From: Dentipellis sp. KUC8613
Lineage: Eukaryota; Basidiomycota; Agaricomycetes; Russulales; Hericiaceae
Length of the DNA stretch: 64,000 nt
Direction of reading: 5' to 3'
Assembly: GCA_002286715.1 (NCBI GenBank)
Contig: NSJX01000021.1
Location: forward strand, 131,905 to 195,904
Shown: one piece after another, positions 35,079-50,000 of the stretch
Layout: each line of letters opens with the position of its first letter
How positions within the stretch are numbered: position 1 is the first letter of the stretch
Position numbers and translations under genes: made by a program
Notes under the pieces: model-generated
What the model was told of the DNA's origin: nothing
Databases searched by the model: none
The model's input: the letters and a program-made list of their open reading frames with translations, nothing else

Positions 35079-38000
35079 GATCGTCGATTGAACGAAGGTG
35101 GGAAATAGCTGGAAAGACGAGGGTATAAAGGCACCAGTGCCCTGAGTATCGCAGATACAGATGCAGAGGCTCCGTACGAACCGACGCCTTATATGCCAGT
35201 AGATTTCTTGACCTCATCTGGTCGTTGCTTGAAACCACTCGACAAAAGATACCATCGAAACGATTGATGTAGACGGCGATGAGTGCAATGAGCACGGCCG
35301 AACGGAATGGATATCAATCTACAAGATGGCATCCATGGTGAAGAACTGGTGGCTTGTTTCGGGATACCGGTGGCGTCCCAAAAATATTCATGCAAACACA
35401 GTGCAGGTGAACGTCTATCAGAAGCGAATCAATCGCACACCTTCCGGAATTTAGTATACAGAAAGATAAATTGCATCAGCAAGATACTTACTGAGTAGAC
35501 GCAGCTAGAGGAACTAGACACACTAGGGAGCCTAGCTGCGCCAGAGAGCCACAGAGCCGAGTTCGACTCTTTCGCGGCACAGAATTTATTGACACCACCG
35601 ATATACATATATAGTACGTGTGATTCTACTAATACATCTATGTACATGCATGGGTCAGGGAAATCGAGATGGTGAACTATGAGTATAACCTCATTTCGGA
35701 CATCTGCATCCAAGTCGGTCTTATGAATCCGGCATCAATTCTGGGGGTCCCGGAGGGGAAGAACACGTGCGTTTGGATGTACGAGCACAAGCGAGAGGGG
35801 CGGTGTGTACAGGCGATGGCATGCAGGCGCGAGAGGGTGCAAGCGGGCCGAGAGGGAGATGGTGTACATAGGGTTTTTGCAGGCGCGAGAGGGGCGCGAG
35901 AAGCCCGAGAAGCCAAGATGGCATCGTGCGCAGGTCCGAGAGCCGTGCGGGGCACAAGAGGGTGACTGATTGTCCTGAAGGGGTGAGAGCGCGGACGTGC
36001 GCGAAGGGGAGAGGAAAGAAAGGGGACTAAGAGGTGGAAGTCGAAATGAGAGCGCGTCAGCGGAAAGGTAAGTAGTTCTCACCTGACTGTCCCCTGGACT
36101 GCTGCTCCTGCTATTACGCTTCTGCAATCCTACCCTTCACATACAGGGGCTCCTCGACACGTTGAGTGGGCGCGCTGGGATGTGTATGTGTAGGCTGTGC
36201 GCGCGAGGAGGCACACGACTGCGTCGGGTGACGGAGCGGGCGCGATGTCGGACATCAAGACGCGAATGTCGCGTTAGCGGCGGCGACAGCAGTGTGCGCA
36301 ATAGGGCAATAGAGCACGCACACTACCGAGAAGGTGAGTAGGAGGGCAATGGGGAGAGGATGTGTGCAAGTACTGTTTCGAGTACTTACAATACACGCCA
36401 GATCCATGAAGGGGAATGTTATGTAAGCGGACGGCTATCGATTTACGGTAATCTGCTTTTTCATCTTTCACTCCTTCCTCAGCTCGCTCACCTTGGCCTT
36501 CGCACAGCTCTCCTCGAGACGCAACCACTCCGCGCTCGCACTTTTTATACTGATGCGCACTGTGGTTCTTCAGCTTCGGTGAATGTACGCAGCGGCAGAC
36601 GTAGCGGGCGCGGGGCATGCGCATGGGACACGTCGGGAAGGTGTTTTATTACGCCTACTCATGGTGGTCTCCCGCGCGGAGAGAGTAGGGGAAAAGAGGA
36701 GGTGAAGTGAGTATTTTTCCTAGTCATCCATGCGCTTGAGGCAGCGTGCTCCATCGCCGCAATCAGGCACATCGAGCGTCAAGGCAGGGAGCTAGCAGAT
36801 CCGACGCCTTCGTCACGCACTCCGGCGCAAACATCTTTTTCGACACCGTAGTACGTCTTTCCCTCCCTCCTCACACCATCCAGCACAATACAACCAGTCC
36901 CCACTCCCACGAATCATCCAGGTAAACACCATCTCCCGCAAATCAGCAACACGCTGGACCGTGCGGGCACCCTCGACTATCGTGCCGTCGTCCTCCCGGC
37001 GCTCGACCACACTTTGGAGATGACGCGATCCTCATCCCCTCTCAGCCGTACATCTACCTGCACGTCACGCTGCTCACCATGACCACGACCGCACCAAACC
37101 CGACCTCGCGGAGGGCGCGAAGGCGGTCACAACTGTGTTCGTGACGCTCGAGGGCATGCGCAATGGCAAGCGTGCGCGGGACTTTGATTCGCTGACGTCC
37201 CATGGGAAGGTGAGGAGGCGGGCGTCGACGGAGGTGGGCTCGAGTACGAGTTCGAAGCACATGTAAGCCCTGGAACATATTCACCAGCCGCTCGTCCGAC
37301 ACCAGCGCCGTCGAGAATATCTTCACGACCCACTCGTCGTTCTCTGGTGCCATTTACTCTTTCTCAGCCTATTAGCTAAGCCGCCACTTCTATGTCCTGC
37401 CTGTCCTCCTTCTCTATAACCTTCTCCGCGACAGGTTGGTGAGGTACTCAGGTAGGTGTTTCTTTCCCCCCGGATATTCTGCCCCTTTAGTTTGATACTT
37501 GTTGAGATAGCTATGTGACTCAGTGGGATTCGTATCCCGTGCTCCCACCCACGAGTTCTTTCCTGCCCAGCAAGCTCGACCGGGGCCGCTTCTGCGTGAA
37601 TTCATTGAAGCTGTATGTCGCCTCTGTCCCCCCTCTGCCCCATGTGCAACACGACATCACTCACGCTGTACCTGTGTGCACATAGGTTCATCTCGACGAT
37701 GGAGACAGACCCTCACATCACGCAATATTGTCAAGTGGCTCCTGCGTGAGGGGTTCGATGCAGTGGTATTAGATAGTTGTATCAGGATAGCTACTAGAAA
37801 TATACATGTTTGCTAGAATCTCAACTAGATAAGTGACTAGAGGTCTAGTCGGTGAACTAGGTCGGGATAAGTCTACTAGGCCTAGTCACTCGTCTAGAGC
37901 ACTAGGGAGCTAGGAGTGCTAGGTCTAGCTCTCCTAGTGGCGTTCACTCTTGCTGATGTGAATAATTAGACATGGAAACTCACGAACTACGACAATATTG

Positions 38001-41000
38001 TCTGATCATACACTACAAACCCCTTCGAAGCCCGAGATGCCAACGTTCCTATAGCCTCATCATGTTGGAAAGTCGGGACCATTTAATTGCCTGCAATTGT
38101 GTGGGTATCTTTGTATCCTCTTCTAGTAAAACGACGTCACGCGGTTGCCAAGCTGCTTCAGTCGGGCACGACCTCAGTTTTTGCAACGAACCTGAGTCCA
38201 TGCCAACCACCGGAGCCGACACGACCAACATCGGCGACAGCATCGGGAGCCGTAGAGCGATTACAAAACATAATGATACACCCGAGCACGACATTGAGTA
38301 TGTTGACCGAGATCACCGCCAAGATCCCGAGTACGCGATTGTGCCCCCAGAGAAAAGTTGAGAGCCTTGAAACTGTACAAAACATTGATATCTGGGACAG
38401 GATGAACGGGTTTCAGGGCAGCCCGACCTGTAGATGGCATATTGAGACACCAACATGAAGCCTCCGCCGAGTCGTCCCTGGGCCTATATGTTTTCCACGT
38501 GTTGCAGCCATTCTTGAGCCCCAGCCAGACGTGCATCCACACCTTCCCACTGATACCAGCTCCGGAGCCTCTCTGCCTCATCTTCTTCGATGACTTGTCC
38601 TCCGCGAGCCACGCACTGCTTGAACGGATCCAGATCTATCAGAATGTATTTTGCATGCGGTAACAGTTCGAGGCATTGTGCCGCAAGCCCTCCGAAATGA
38701 GCTTGCAGATGCGCCACGGTGGTTGACGTTTCCGCGTCTGTTTCCGAGGTCGATGGGAAGCGCAGTACGAGAAAACTGAGGTCTTCGAGTTTGCGTAGAT
38801 GATCGCAAGCTACACGAGCGATCTACGAAACGTCAGCTATATGCAGCGAGGATGACGCCACAAACTTACTGTGCTACAGGTCTCCCATTCGATGGCTTCA
38901 GGCAAGTCAGTGAAGGCCCGATTTAGGAACCACCTTTCTATGTCGATTTCGACATAGGACAGAAGGGGGGCTGCCTCCACGATCTTGTTCCAGAATTCGG
39001 TCAGGGGAACTAAGCCTGATACCAGCGACAAGCTGCGCAGCTTGGTTCCTCGCAGAAGGTTTGTAAAGGAAGCGAAGCTGTCTTGTTGAAAGAATTGAGT
39101 GAGGCATACAAGACGCACAGCTGGTTGGGTAAGGAGCTGGAGCACGTTATAGATTGGGCCACTGACGGCAACCAGCTCCGACAATTCCACATCTCTGTCG
39201 GAGTTGGTGAGAGGGTGAAAGCTTGTTGACCAGGTATCTATGAGGTGCACGTTCGGAAAATAGTGCGCGATTGTGGAAATAGACGTCCCAACGTTGGAAA
39301 GCGAAAGAAAATGTATCTGCTCGAAAGATAGTGATTGTTCCTCCGTCAATTCAGGAGCTCCGATCTGCAGGTATTTTTCATAATAGCCAACCAGTGAGAG
39401 TCGGGTAAGAGAGTGCGTGGATGGAGCAGCGACCTTGAGAATATCCTGCGCAAAGCTAGTGAAGTTGAGATGAAGCGTGTGTAGTCCCTTCAGAGGATGA
39501 GAGGTGAGCCATGAAGATCTTGAGTCATCAATTCCACCGAGCTCCAGACGCGAGGATGGTGCGCGAGCGGCAAATGTGGGGCACAAATTGAGAAGGTCGT
39601 CAGCACGAACGGGTATGCTGAGTGACGCAAGATAGGTCGCATCCTCGAGGACCTGAGAGAGTATTGGAAGGACAACATGGAAAGATGAATCAAGATTATT
39701 GTTGTCGGCATCGTGGATGATATCAAGGTTGTGCACGGCGGAGGCAAGGCGACGCGTAGTCACGATGTTACAAAAGGCAGCAATCTGCGAGGAATTGGAG
39801 GTCCGAAGCCTTGCACTGCGTACGAGAATGGGTTGTACACAGGCATTGAATGCACGAGAGGTAGCTGCGAGCGATATGAGCGCTGATGTATCGGATTCGG
39901 AGAGTATCAAAGAAACGCAGTCATGATTGAGCGGCGGGAGAGGTGAATCATATGTCTTCATGCATGCAGGGGTGGTCATATAATCTATGCATGGTATATG
40001 TTGCAAAATGTCACGTACCATGATAGGGACGATTAGTAGTTGGACGAGACGACGTCCTGTAGTCTTGCCAGTACCAGGAAGAATATATTGATTTATTGTC
40101 TGATGAGTTGTCTGAAATTTCAGCGGCAGCGAGAACCGCCTGTGGTACAGAATGCTTCCGTCGTAGTAGCAGTCTTGAGATGAAAGAAAGAGGACAGACC
40201 AGCGATCCGGTGTGACGATTTTGACAGGACGAGCATGGCAGGCGCCGCCGCGGCCCGCGAGTCGGCTCGAACTGGCATCGCTCATGCATTGGTGACACAA
40301 ATTCAAGAAGAAAAGGCGGTGTTATTTGCATGTAAGGCGGGCCACTGAAGTGGTATTCCATCACAACTATGTAAATATCAAGACGAAGGAAATTCAACTG
40401 CTTTTCCCGAGTTGAATTAGGGAGGAACTGGTGAATCGTCATAAATTAGTACCGTCACCCTACTGCACGCCTTCCTGACCCCTACAGAACAATCGCAAGC
40501 CATAAATTTTAATCCAGATCATCATGTTCGCGAGCGCCCATGAAATTGACCAAGTCACGGTTGTAGACGCGGCTGAACCCACGCTTGCGACTAGGAAGGG
40601 TGTACCATTGATATTGAACTTGACAAGAATATGAGAGAAGATACGCACCTCTGGACGGCCTTAGCAACATCCTCAGGCGCTACGCCTGCATCAAGAGCAG
40701 CCTTGACTCGAGCAGTGGCAACGGCGGCAGCCACAGAGGAGGCTGCCGGGGTGGCTACAGCACCATCGACCTCGGTGACGGTCTGTTGCGGGATGGTCGC
40801 CAAAGACTCGGTGAGCACAATCGTCAATTGCTCTGTCGCAGTGACGGTGACCAGGATTTCGCCAGGAGGAAGACCGGTGGACGACGGCGCAAGTGTGATG
40901 GTCGATTCAGGTGCTGATGTCGTGCTTGCAGCGGAGTGCGTGGGCTCGGAGGATGGGTGCTCGGTCGTGGGCTCGGGCTCGGTCGACGTGGATTCAGTCG

Positions 41001-44000
41001 ATGTGTGCTCGAGGACTGTAGATGTTGGGACGGAATCAATTGAAGTGGGCTCGAGGTCGGTAGACGTGGGTTCGAGGTCGGTGGACGTGGACTCGAGGTC
41101 GGTGGACGTGGACTCGAGGTCGGTGGACGTGGACTCGAGGTCGGTGGACGTGGACTCAAGATCAGTCGACGTTGGCTCGAGATCAGTCGACGTTGGATCA
41201 GTCAACGTGGACCTGAGCTCAGTCGATGTGGGATCAGTTGACGTGGACTCAATGTCCGTGGATGTAGACTCGTGACCGGTCGACGTGGGCTCGGGACGGC
41301 TGAACGTAGGCTCGAATTCGGTGGACGTACGCTCGGTGGCGGTCGGCACTGACTCGGTGGATTCGAGTGTCGAAGAGACAGTAAAAGAAGAGCGCGCAGA
41401 CAGAGAGGAGGACGCTGCACGGCTTGCGGAAGAATGGCCAGAAACCCCCGACGACGATGGACCATGCGAGGTGCTGATAGTCGAGGAAGCAAGGAGGGAA
41501 GAGGAAGGATGCACTGGCGTGGGCACAGAGCTCGAAGCTCTGACTGTGGTGGTGGCCGAAGACGAGCGTACTGAGTTCGAACCGCTCGGATCGATTGTGC
41601 TTGACGACAGATGCGCTGAGGTAGAAACGCTGGACCTGACAGTGCTCGAAGCGCCAGGCTCCACCGAGTTCGACACGCCAGAGATTGCCGAAGATGCGGA
41701 GGGACGCGCAGATGTGGAGCTGCTGGGCCCGACCGTGCCTGAAGCGCTGGGCTTGACTGTAATGGACGATGGATTCACCGAGCTAGAGGTGCTCGATCTG
41801 ACAGAGGACGCGGAGGAGGGTACAGAGCTGGTGATGCTGGGTTTGACCGAGCTCAAAGCAGTAGGCCGGACCGGCGTAGTTGACAAAGAGCTGGAAACAC
41901 TAGGCTTGACTGCGCTCGACAGCGAGCGCACAGAGCTCGTAGTGATAGGCTTGGTAGCGGCCGACGACGGGTGGGCGGAGCTCACCGCACTAAGAGCTGT
42001 TGGCTTGGATGACGTGACTATAGGTTTGGCCGTCGTTGTCGGTTTGGCCATCGTCGGTTTGGCGGGAGTGCTGCCTCTGACGGGAGGTGTAGACCTGATT
42101 GGAGGAGGCTTGACCCCACCACGGCCACCCCCCTTGGTTTTGAAGTCTTGACTGAAAGAATCATCAGCATCTGCAAAAGCAAAGAAAAAAGATGACCGTA
42201 CACGACATCAGGATCGGCTTCGTCGCGTCCGACTAAGAAGTCCTTCAGAGCACCGAAACGCTCCATAAGCGATGAGTCACTGTTGATGGCGACAATGAGT
42301 ATCCGTGAATATAGAAGATTCGATAACTCACTGGGCCCTTTCTGCAGCTACTAGGTCCCGCCGTCCGCTGCCACAAGATGAGAATCCCAGAGCTTGCAAG
42401 TTCTGACGTGTATGACTTACATAGGACCGGCGATGGAAGGTACACCCTGCGCGGCGACCACCAGCGCAACAACCGCGGTGTATGAGTGCATCGTAGGAAT
42501 GTGACGAAGTTTTCAGAGAGGTTGTAAATGAGGAGGGTGGAAAAGATGGCACAAGAAAACCGAAGAAGAAGGCAACCAGTACCTGCGTAGAACGGATGAG
42601 AGGAGCAACCAGGCTGAGGGTTCCTCATCGAAGATACTCCATATTTATATGTAGCGCTCGCTCGGGAGCAAGTTTCTAGTGCATGATGTTGGTGCCGCAT
42701 TCTTCACTGGTTGACCGCAGATCATTGCCTTGACAGGTTAACATAGATCTTCGCTCGCTGTCGCCCGCAGTTGCATCAGTCCCTGCGAATGTTCTGAAAC
42801 AGATGGATGAGCGCACTTGAAATTTATGAAAGCAATGCTCGAAGTGTTGTATACGCTCATGGTGTGACCCTCTGTCAATGCTCTTGGCGATCAGAATCCA
42901 CAGCTGTATGCCTATGTATGGCGAGGAAGTCTCAGTCTACTGCAGACCTTTTGACAGGACATCAGCTCCTCCTAATGCATATAAAAGTGACCGGCAGGTT
43001 CAATCCAGGGAGACTGACTAGGATTGCTGCGGTCTTATCATCTGGAGTACTAAATTCGGCGAAAAAGATCTAGTATCATCTTCACGAGTATTCATTTTTT
43101 TCCGTGATAGAAGAATTTGCAATTACTCACTATACTCTAACATTATCTCGTTTTAGAAATGAACCTGCACCAGCCGGAAGACTGTTCTGCTACTGACGTT
43201 CGGACGTGCCGATGCTATGCGCATACCGTCGTTCCCGCATCGTCATCGGTTCAAAGGGCAATTTGGGGTCGCAGACCCGAGAAAAAGATCCAAGCCGGTC
43301 TCGAATCAACGAAGAAAGGATTCCTGCAGCGGTAGGTCAGTCCTAGAGATCCATCAATTATATCTTCGGATACGACGTACCATTCACAATTGCCTAAAAG
43401 GGTGACTCGTTGTACATTAATGACCGCCATGAACCCCTCTGTGGGAATCTCTTGATAATTTAATTGCTGAGGATGGTTCTAGTGGGCTGGGATGTGGCGG
43501 CCAGGTGATGGTCTAGTATCAACGTGCTCAGCAACCTGAAGTTGAACCACGTAAGCGCTACGGCGGACTCCGAGTCTTTCGATTTGTGCTCAGTCAATCC
43601 GCCAAGGGCGCTTTGAACTCGTCTCTAGTAAATAATATTCGGAGCAAATGATCAAGGCATGAAGTAGATCTGCTACTAGAGCCAAGTGAACGTCGGGGTA
43701 CTCAGTTGCAATGACAACGGTGAGCATGCAACCAGCTCGTCGATCCCGTCATCGAGCACTGGCCGCCATCTGCGGAATGCCTTGCTTGGGAAACCAGTCG
43801 TTTTTGATCCACCCAGCCATTGGCGAATTCGAGTGGATCGTCAATCAATCGTCGCACTTTCCTTATGACGCGCGAGGATGCCGGGGATAATTTTCGCCTG
43901 AGCCGTCGCTCGATGCACCCCGGTCGCCATCACAAACGTGCTCACTGGCAGCAGTCCGAAGAGAACGCAAGTCTTTTCATGATCCTCCAGCTGGGGCGAT

Positions 44001-47000
44001 TTACGCAGGCTTAGAGGGATCCTGTTGAATTTCGAGCTGGCATGAGCTGTCTGTTCAGCGCGTCAGCGTGTCAGCCGTTATGCACGTATCTTTTGACTGC
44101 ACGTATCAAATCCTATTAGTCGGCAATCCCGGACCCACTGGCACCCTCGATACAATATCTATCAGGATACCCGTTGCGCTCTGAATGCTGTATCAATAGT
44201 GAGGTTCAAACTGTTTGTCCATCCACGCGTTTCATCGTTTCCTGAGAATCAGCGTACCCCCGCGAATGCGAGCATCCGTTTCTTGTCCGACCGAATTGAT
44301 TCATGCGCGTGCCCCCGTATAAAAGAGGCTCGGTGATTGCATCATTCTACAAACACCTACCATATCGCGAATCCCAAGCTGCATTCATGTATCCAGCTCT
44401 ACACACCAAGTCCCCGTACGCTTCACGTCAACATTCCAAAGGTACGCAACCCATTAGTATCCACGCAGTCTACCACTATCCGTGGATCTCACTAGGTTCG
44501 CTCACTAGACGCAACACTCATCACACAACTTCGAGTAGTCAAGAACATCCATTTCGTACACGGTGAGTACCGTGGTAACCAACAATCTTCAGCGCATTGT
44601 AAAGAACGACAGACGGTATGAACCAGGGAAACACCGTCTTCCTACAGCAAAAAGAAATCCTTTCAAAACAATTAAACGTCTTCAGTCAAGGTCGTCGAAA
44701 GAACGCGCGTGCATGCGCTGCACGAGCGAACGGCGATACTGGCGTCTGAAACCACGCTTGGTCCTATTGAAGTAGCCACGGTAAGCGAGAGTCACCGAGC
44801 GAGATAGAGGAAACGTACTCAGAGCCAGCGGGCACGGAGAGGGGAACCGGCTTCTTGCCGCCCTTAGCGGTGGCCGGGACGCCAGTAGCGTCCGGCGCAC
44901 CCGTCGCCAGGGGATCCGAAGTATCCACTGTCGACGTCGAGTTGGCGGTGGAGCTCAAGGGGTCGACGGTCCCAGTCGCGGTTGGATCGAAGGGGTCGAC
45001 GGTCCCAGTCGCGGTGGGATCGAAGGGGTCGAGGCTGGCGGTAGGGCTCAAAGGGTCGACAGAGGCGGTCGCGTCAGGATCCAAGGGGTCGATAGAGGCG
45101 GTCGCGTCAGGATCCAAGGGATCGACAGAGGCGGTAGCCGTAGGGCTCAAAGGGTCGACAGAGGCGGTCGCGTCAGGATCCAAGGGGTCGACAGAGGCGG
45201 TAGCGTCGGGGTTCAAGGGATCAACGGAGGCGGTAGCGTCGGGGTCCAAAGGATCAACTGAGGCAGTCGCGGCGGGGTCGGAGGGGTCGACAGTCCCAGT
45301 CGAATTGGGATCCAAAGGATCAACAGACGCAGTAACACTGGGGTCCGAAGGATCCACGGTCGCGGTTGCGTCGGGATCCAAGGGATCAACCGTACCCGTC
45401 GCATTCGGGTCCGAGGGATCGACGGAGGCAGTCGCGGCGGGGTCTGAGGGATCGATGGTACCGGTGGCGTCAGGGTTCAAGGGATCGACCGACGCGGTAC
45501 CGTTAGGGTCATTAGGATCAGTCGGGGGCAGCGTGCCAGGGTCCGTCGGCGGAAAAGTGTTAGGGTCCGTCGGCGGGAGAGTGTTGGGGTCCGTCGGCGG
45601 GAACGACGTTCCAGGGAATCCAGTGGAAGGCGGGAACCCAGTAATGGGCGGGAACGTGATAGGCGGAAGCTGGATTGGAGGGAATCCTGGGAAGCCAGAG
45701 GTACCAGGGAAGCCAGAGGTACCAGGCAATCCTGTATTCCCAGGGTTCGAGATAGGGTCGGGCTGAGGGATGGGGGTGTTGATAGGAGGCGAAGCACCGC
45801 CCGGTGTCTCAATGGGGAGTGTAGCCGTCTCACTGGCATTCTCGGTTGCGCTGGAAGCGGCGCTGACAGTCGACGACGCGGCCTTCGTCGCGCTAGCCGA
45901 CGCGGTCGCAACGCTCTCCGTGACGGAAGAAGCTGCAGATGTCGCACTGCTCTTCGCCGTAGCGGATGACGCGGCCGACGTCACTTTCGCGGAGGTGACA
46001 GCGGCGGAAGTCGTAGCCTTTGCGGAGGAGACAGCCGCAGAAGTCGTAGCCTTTGCAGAGACGACAGCCGCGGAAGTCGTAGCCTTCGCAGTAGTTGCAG
46101 CTCCAGTGACCGTAGCCTTCGCAGACGAAGTAGCCACGGTAGTCGTGGGCTTCGTCGGCGGCGTGGCCTTGGGCGTCTCCGACGTTTCCTTAGGAGGCGT
46201 AGCCTGAGGAGGAGTCGCGGGCTGCTTCGGTGGTGTCGCAGGCTCCTTGGGCGGAGTCGCGGGCTGCTTCGGTGGCGTCGCGGGCTGCTTGGGCGGAGTT
46301 GCAGGCTCCTTGGGAGGAGTAGGAGGCTGCTTGGGGGCGGCCGGGGGGTTAGGCCTTGGTGGCGGGGGCGACGGACCCCTGCTCGGAGCAGACTTGGCCT
46401 TGGCGCGCTTGAAAACTTCGCCAACTCTAAACAAAGGTGGCGTGGTTAGAAGGCTAGAACTGAGCACCTATACAACATGCTCTAACTTACTGAGCGGCAG
46501 GGGCGTTCCGGGCAAGAGGCATGGCGTTCTTCAGTGAGCTGTAACGCTTCACCATAGCATCATCACTAGATGACCCCGACGTCAGAGACCGAGTAAGTCA
46601 ATGGAGATATGTAGACATACTGCGAGCGCTCAACGGCTTCCAGATCCCTCTGCGAGCTAAGTAGAATAGAAGATGATAAGTATCTACAAGCGACACACCG
46701 GACATCGCTACTTACAAGACCGGGCCAGCCAAGGCGGGCGCGGTGTGCGCAGCGACCACAAGGGCAGCAATAGCGGCGTAGGACTTCATTTCGACGAAAA
46801 AATGAAATTAGATGACGTGAAGAACGAAGGATTGAAGGAAGCAAGTAAGAAGAGGTGCGGCTGAAAGAAGGGAACCACGATAACCAGTATCTGTGGGTGA
46901 ACGAATTGGGGGGAGCGACCAGGCTGAGGAAACAGGACGTCTGCGAGGTCTTTTTATACAGATCCGCGTGCCAAGCTCTAGCTTGCAAAACTATATTGCA

Positions 47001-50000
47001 CGGCTGATGGGCGTCGAATGATAGATGGAACTGATGGAGACGTACCGTGCATCGCTATGGAGTGCATGCAGCCCTTCGTCGACCCCACTAGTCCTTGTTC
47101 CATCAATCCCGGCCTAGTCTAACATGAAAAGTCTTCCACATCGCCTGAGAACAGGATAACATAAAATTGGGGTATCGAGGGGTATGTCATCCATCTCCCC
47201 TTGAAGGCCGATTCCTGCTATCGATCGGGTCCCCAAATTAGCACGCAAGAGAACGGTTCAAGGCGGCACACCTCATGTTCAAAGATTCTGCCTCCGGCGA
47301 CTGGGAATGTCAGCGAAAGATCTGAAACCGATGCAAATGACGCGAATGAGCGGTCCGAGCGGACGCCAAGAACTGGTGGCACAACAAGATTTCAGCCGGG
47401 GACCGTAAGGAGTGTTAGACTGCAAGAGGCTAGGCTGGAGCGCTGCGACGAGTTGTAACGATCCGGAATCTGGTGGTATCCATGGCGGAGGCTTGAGACA
47501 GACTTTCTCCTGGAAATACCGTAGATAGCCGGTCTTTCCGTTGCGAGAGCGGAGGACGTCCACAAGGTCGAAAATTGAAACCAACGCGGCAGACGTATGT
47601 TGGCCAGATGTTCGAATGACAAATTTCGTTGGGCGGTGGCGGCATCAGTTTCTTCGCCGATCGACTGCACAGCATGACCCTTGTAATTGAGGGGATATCA
47701 AAGGCTGTGCAAGTCCGGCCATGCGTGATCTGACGTCCACCAGATACGCGGCTTTTGCGGGATTTTGCAGTCGGCTATCGCTGGGTCATTGAGTGAGGCC
47801 CTGTGTGGCCATGGCGGTCTGTGGAAAAAGTCGACAAACGCAACGTGAAAATGTTCATATGTGGTATCGTTTCGGAGTGTTTTCTCGATTTTGAAATGGT
47901 GGAAACTCGTCCCTTAGAGCGTAAAGGGACGACCCGCGCGTGATGCGACAGAAATAGACTCAAATGCGGCCCTGTCCTGGAATGCATATGTTCTATCTCG
48001 GCGGCATTCAACTTGAGGGCGTAAAGCGGGCAGATGATGCTACAGAGCCCGGGCAGAGAGCATTCCGAAGCGCCGGAGTATACCTACTTACCTACTGAAG
48101 CCAATTGAATTGGTTGAGATGAATGGTCCGCATCAGCGCCCTCGTGCTTTCGTGGGTACGAACGAGGGCTGAACGAGGGCCGTGGGCGACTGTAGATCGT
48201 ATCCGTTCTACCAGCGTCAAAGAATGACAGTTGCTGTCGCAACGATCTCCCTGTGCAACTCTGTGGCTGAGTGCTTCACAGTCTACAGATCTTTCCGACA
48301 TCGCCGTGAGCGTCGGTGTGACAGCACAGATCCGGGGTAGGCCAAGCCACAGACGAGGGCGTCTCCGCCCACATGCAAGCTGGCAACTGAGGAGATTGAG
48401 GACCACCGCATGCCCAGGGCACAGCTCTGATCATCTAGCGAGTAAGCCAGTCAAGGAACACATCGAGTGTGAGACTCAACGCAAGCAGCATTTGCACATT
48501 AAGTTGTTGAAACCGCGGACTGTGGATCTTCGAAAACGTACTATGAACGGATACTTATAGTCTAACGTGGCCATAAAAAGCAAGGCCTACCCTATGCAGA
48601 AAGGCAAAGGTGTTGGCGAGCGCGGATCCTCAATGCCGTAGATATTCCAGGCGAGGAAGTGAACACCGATGTTGGATATATCTAAATTTAAACCAAGTTA
48701 CGTGGTACGAGCACCAGAATACTTTGCGGTAAGTAACTTGAAGCACGGCGTTTTCTGTGCGGAGGACCCAGCCGAGGCCACCCATCAGAGGTCAGCACAT
48801 GTCCAGGACGGGTCGTATTCTGACATCAGTGATGGTGGTGATGGTTGACATAGATGATCGGCCGCTGAGGGCAGCGAGTACTTAGAACGCCGAGCGCTCC
48901 GTGCAACATCTTCGTCAGGTTTGCTGTCATCCGCAGAAGCGCCGAGGGCACCAAGGGGCGTCGTTCACGTTGAATATGATTGAAAGCGTCGGTAGAGGCG
49001 CGCTGGGGTACGCAAAGCAAGGTTGCGACTTTTCAAGACACGGAAGTCAAAGAACGCAGGAGCAACCGATGAGTGTAAGCAGAGTAGTGTTGAGAGTTCT
49101 CAACAACGAGAGCCCGAGATGAGACCGAAGGTTAACTAGAGATATCGCCGTGGCAAGAATGGTGCGTGTGAGTTCAACGGGAGACCCGACGACGCAGATA
49201 ATTACCGAGGAGTTGCTCAGCGGATCAACACAAACCGGCCACGAAGAGTGTTGAGCAGCCAGGTGCCTCAGCCAAACGAGGCAAGGGAGACCGTGAAGCA
49301 GATCTGCAGCCCAACCGAAATAGCCCAGAGCCGCAGTACGCCATCGAGTCGAGCTATATAGGCCAGGCCCCCGAGGAGTACTTAATGACAGCGGGTGCGG
49401 AAGGAGCATGCAACTGCCTATGAAACCCAGCGATGTATTGATCGATCGAAAGGGCAGACCGCTCGAGGATGTCTAGGGCCTGCGGGGCCATAGGTGTTAT
49501 GCAGTAGCTCCATATACTATATGAAATAGTCAGACATACTTTAGGCGTAGAGAAACATCGGGAGATACCTTCTCTACCGAGCTCAAAGACGTCGGCTTGG
49601 ATCGGGCTTGGAGGCAATTTAAGCCTCAAGTTGAAGCCTCGGTTCCCGATCGCAGACTCGTTACTTTTTCTGTGGGGAAGATACGGGACCTGGGGGTGAT
49701 CGTTCGATCTACCAGAAAACGAGAATGCTACCCCAAGACCAGACCAGTCATCGTCGTGAAACCCTAAGCTCTGGTATATAATGCCGTACGATCCCTGTTG
49801 TACTCCTGTAAGGGTCGCGGGGATGATAGACGAGGCATTTACTTGGCTTCGAACGCTTCTGGAATTGCGTTTCTTCAGCCACCGTAGACCCGCGATCGTT
49901 TCCCAAATCCAAGGATTTGTTAGGGCTTATTAATAATAGGCCCAGACAACTCCGGGGCGCGGTAACTTGAACATTTTCCTGCTTGCACAATCTGATGGGT